A stretch of DNA of 64,000 nt from contig DXWI01000004.1 in assembly GCA_019416935.1 (NCBI GenBank), positions 85,014-149,013 of the forward strand, given 5' to 3'. Positions 63,438 to 64,000 of the stretch are shown here, piece by piece. This DNA comes from Clostridiales bacterium. GTDB lineage: Bacteria > Bacillota > Clostridia > Christensenellales > CAG-138. Numbering within the stretch: the stretch's first letter is position 1; each line of letters opens with the position of its first letter. The translations under genes and the position numbers were made by a program. The notes under the pieces were generated by a model, which saw only the letters and a list, made by a program, of their open reading frames with translations, ran no database searches and was not told where the DNA came from.

Positions 63438-63887
63438 ATGGAAAAACAGCAAGCATTCGTCGAAGATCCGATTCTCTGGCATGACCGCAAACGCATTCTT
63501 GGTATGCCGATCAGCTTTACCCGCTACAGCGTGGATCAATCCCGCCTGTACCGCAAGGCCGGTCTGTTTACCACAACGACCGACGAACTGATGCTCTATC
63601 GGATTCTTGACATCAAGCTCACGCAGACGCTGGGCCAGAAGATTCTCGGCGTTGGCACGGTCACGCTGTACACCGCCGACCAGAGCAACCACCAACAGGA
63701 CCTGATCAATATCAAAAAGCCGGACGCTGTGCGCAAGTTCCTGAGTAAGCTGATCGAGCACGAGCGGATGGAGAAGCACATCACCGGCCGCGAAATGTAC
63801 GGCAGCGCTGGCATCGGTCAAAACCACGAGGGCTGCGATTCCGAAGAAATGTTCACGGATTTCGACGGAGACGGCATCCCGGGTTAA
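63438..63887 (+). CDS. PH domain-containing protein (bacterial PH type) with a DxDGDG tail
   Basis: 149 residues from ATG 63438 (GGAGG eight bases upstream). The body matches bacterial PH domains: DPILWHDRKRILGMPISFTRYSVDQSRLY, then YRILDIKLTQTLGQKILGVGTVTLYT, and NIKKPDAVRKFLSKLIE. No membrane helix. The last 15 residues are acidic and end DFDGDGIPG, which resembles a calcium-binding loop. Function unknown. Confidence 0.75.
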   Translation: MEKQQAFVEDPILWHDRKRILGMPISFTRYSVDQSRLYRKAGLFTTTTDELMLYRILDIKLTQTLGQKILGVGTVTLYTADQSNHQQDLINIKKPDAVRKFLSKLIEHERMEKHITGREMYGSAGIGQNHEGCDSEEMFTDFDGDGIPG

Positions 63888-63960
63888 ACCATCCACTCCT
63901 ACATCAGCGCACAAACGCGATTTTGCACAAGATGCAAAACCGCGTTTCAGTTTGTCAAAT

Positions 63961-63990
63961 AAGCCACTTCGCAGCACAGCGAAGTGGCTT
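63961..63990. terminator. Hairpin near the end of the window
   Basis: Perfect 12-base-pair stem AAGCCACTTCGC (63961-63972) with GCGAAGTGGCTT (63979-63990). A second, imperfect hairpin lies at 63913-63947. Neither has a strong T-run, but together they probably end the PH-domain transcript. Confidence 0.55.
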
Positions 63991-64000
63991 CAAACATAAG

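Overview
The window looks like a chromosomal segment from a GC-rich, endospore-forming, probably anaerobic Firmicute of the class Clostridia. The evidence is a gerABC germinant-receptor operon, sigG, yqfC/yqfD, and the standard Firmicutes order recO-yqzL-era-cdd-ybeY-pgpH-phoH-yqfD. The genus cannot be fixed from sequence alone. Several genes appear to start with TTG behind good ribosome binding sites. I saw no rRNA, tRNA or CRISPR array.

Layout. 1-4.4 kb: a GntR regulator cut by the window edge, a class A penicillin-binding protein, a DnaJ-domain protein and a DUF5685 protein. 4.5-8.5 kb: gerA-gerB-gerC plus an untracked 54-residue membrane protein (all minus strand). 8.8-18.9 kb: ppdK, then the recO-to-yqfC housekeeping/sporulation cluster. 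19-24.9 kb (plus strand): sigG, ftsH, then a DUF1538 membrane protein followed by two PII-like proteins and a small membrane protein. 24.9-28.1 kb: a truncated 'polyvalent' protein from a phage or conjugative element, with metalloprotease-like, nuclease-like and ADP-ribosyltransferase-like parts, jammed against an amino-acid permease. 29.7-34.8 kb: degV, a 32-residue membrane protein, a class II aldolase with an MtnA-like isomerase, then rex and an iron alcohol dehydrogenase. 34.9-45.3 kb: a giant adhesin of about 2,980 residues with more than 20 CnaB/SpaA-like repeats, broken by two single-base frameshifts, encoded with its own sortase and a sigma-like membrane protein. 45.5-47.7 kb: two polysaccharide glycosyltransferases. 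47.9-51.7 kb: a PreA-like dehydrogenase and LacI regulator diverging from a cytosine-type permease whose promoter carries a LacI-type operator. 52-57.3 kb: glutamate dehydrogenase, an HTH regulator, and a P-type ATPase behind a yybP-ykoY manganese riboswitch with a visible terminator switch. 57.3-64 kb: a possible small RNA, a low-GC GyrI-like fragment, a GNAT, a GH2 glycosidase, an MFS sugar transporter, a manganese-type CDF exporter, a small Cys-rich protein and a PH-domain protein.

How the genes may work together. GerABC, SigG, YqfC/D and the cell-wall gene fit the spore cycle. MtnA plus a class II aldolase resemble the DHAP shunt for 5-deoxy-pentose salvage, which releases acetaldehyde; the neighbouring alcohol dehydrogenase and the NADH sensor Rex could dispose of it (inference). 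Two manganese exporters lie within 9 kb. The least described units are the DUF1538/PII/PII cassette, the adhesin/sortase/sigma-like cassette, the small-RNA candidate at 57.34-57.42 kb and the palindromic promoter of the 32-residue protein.
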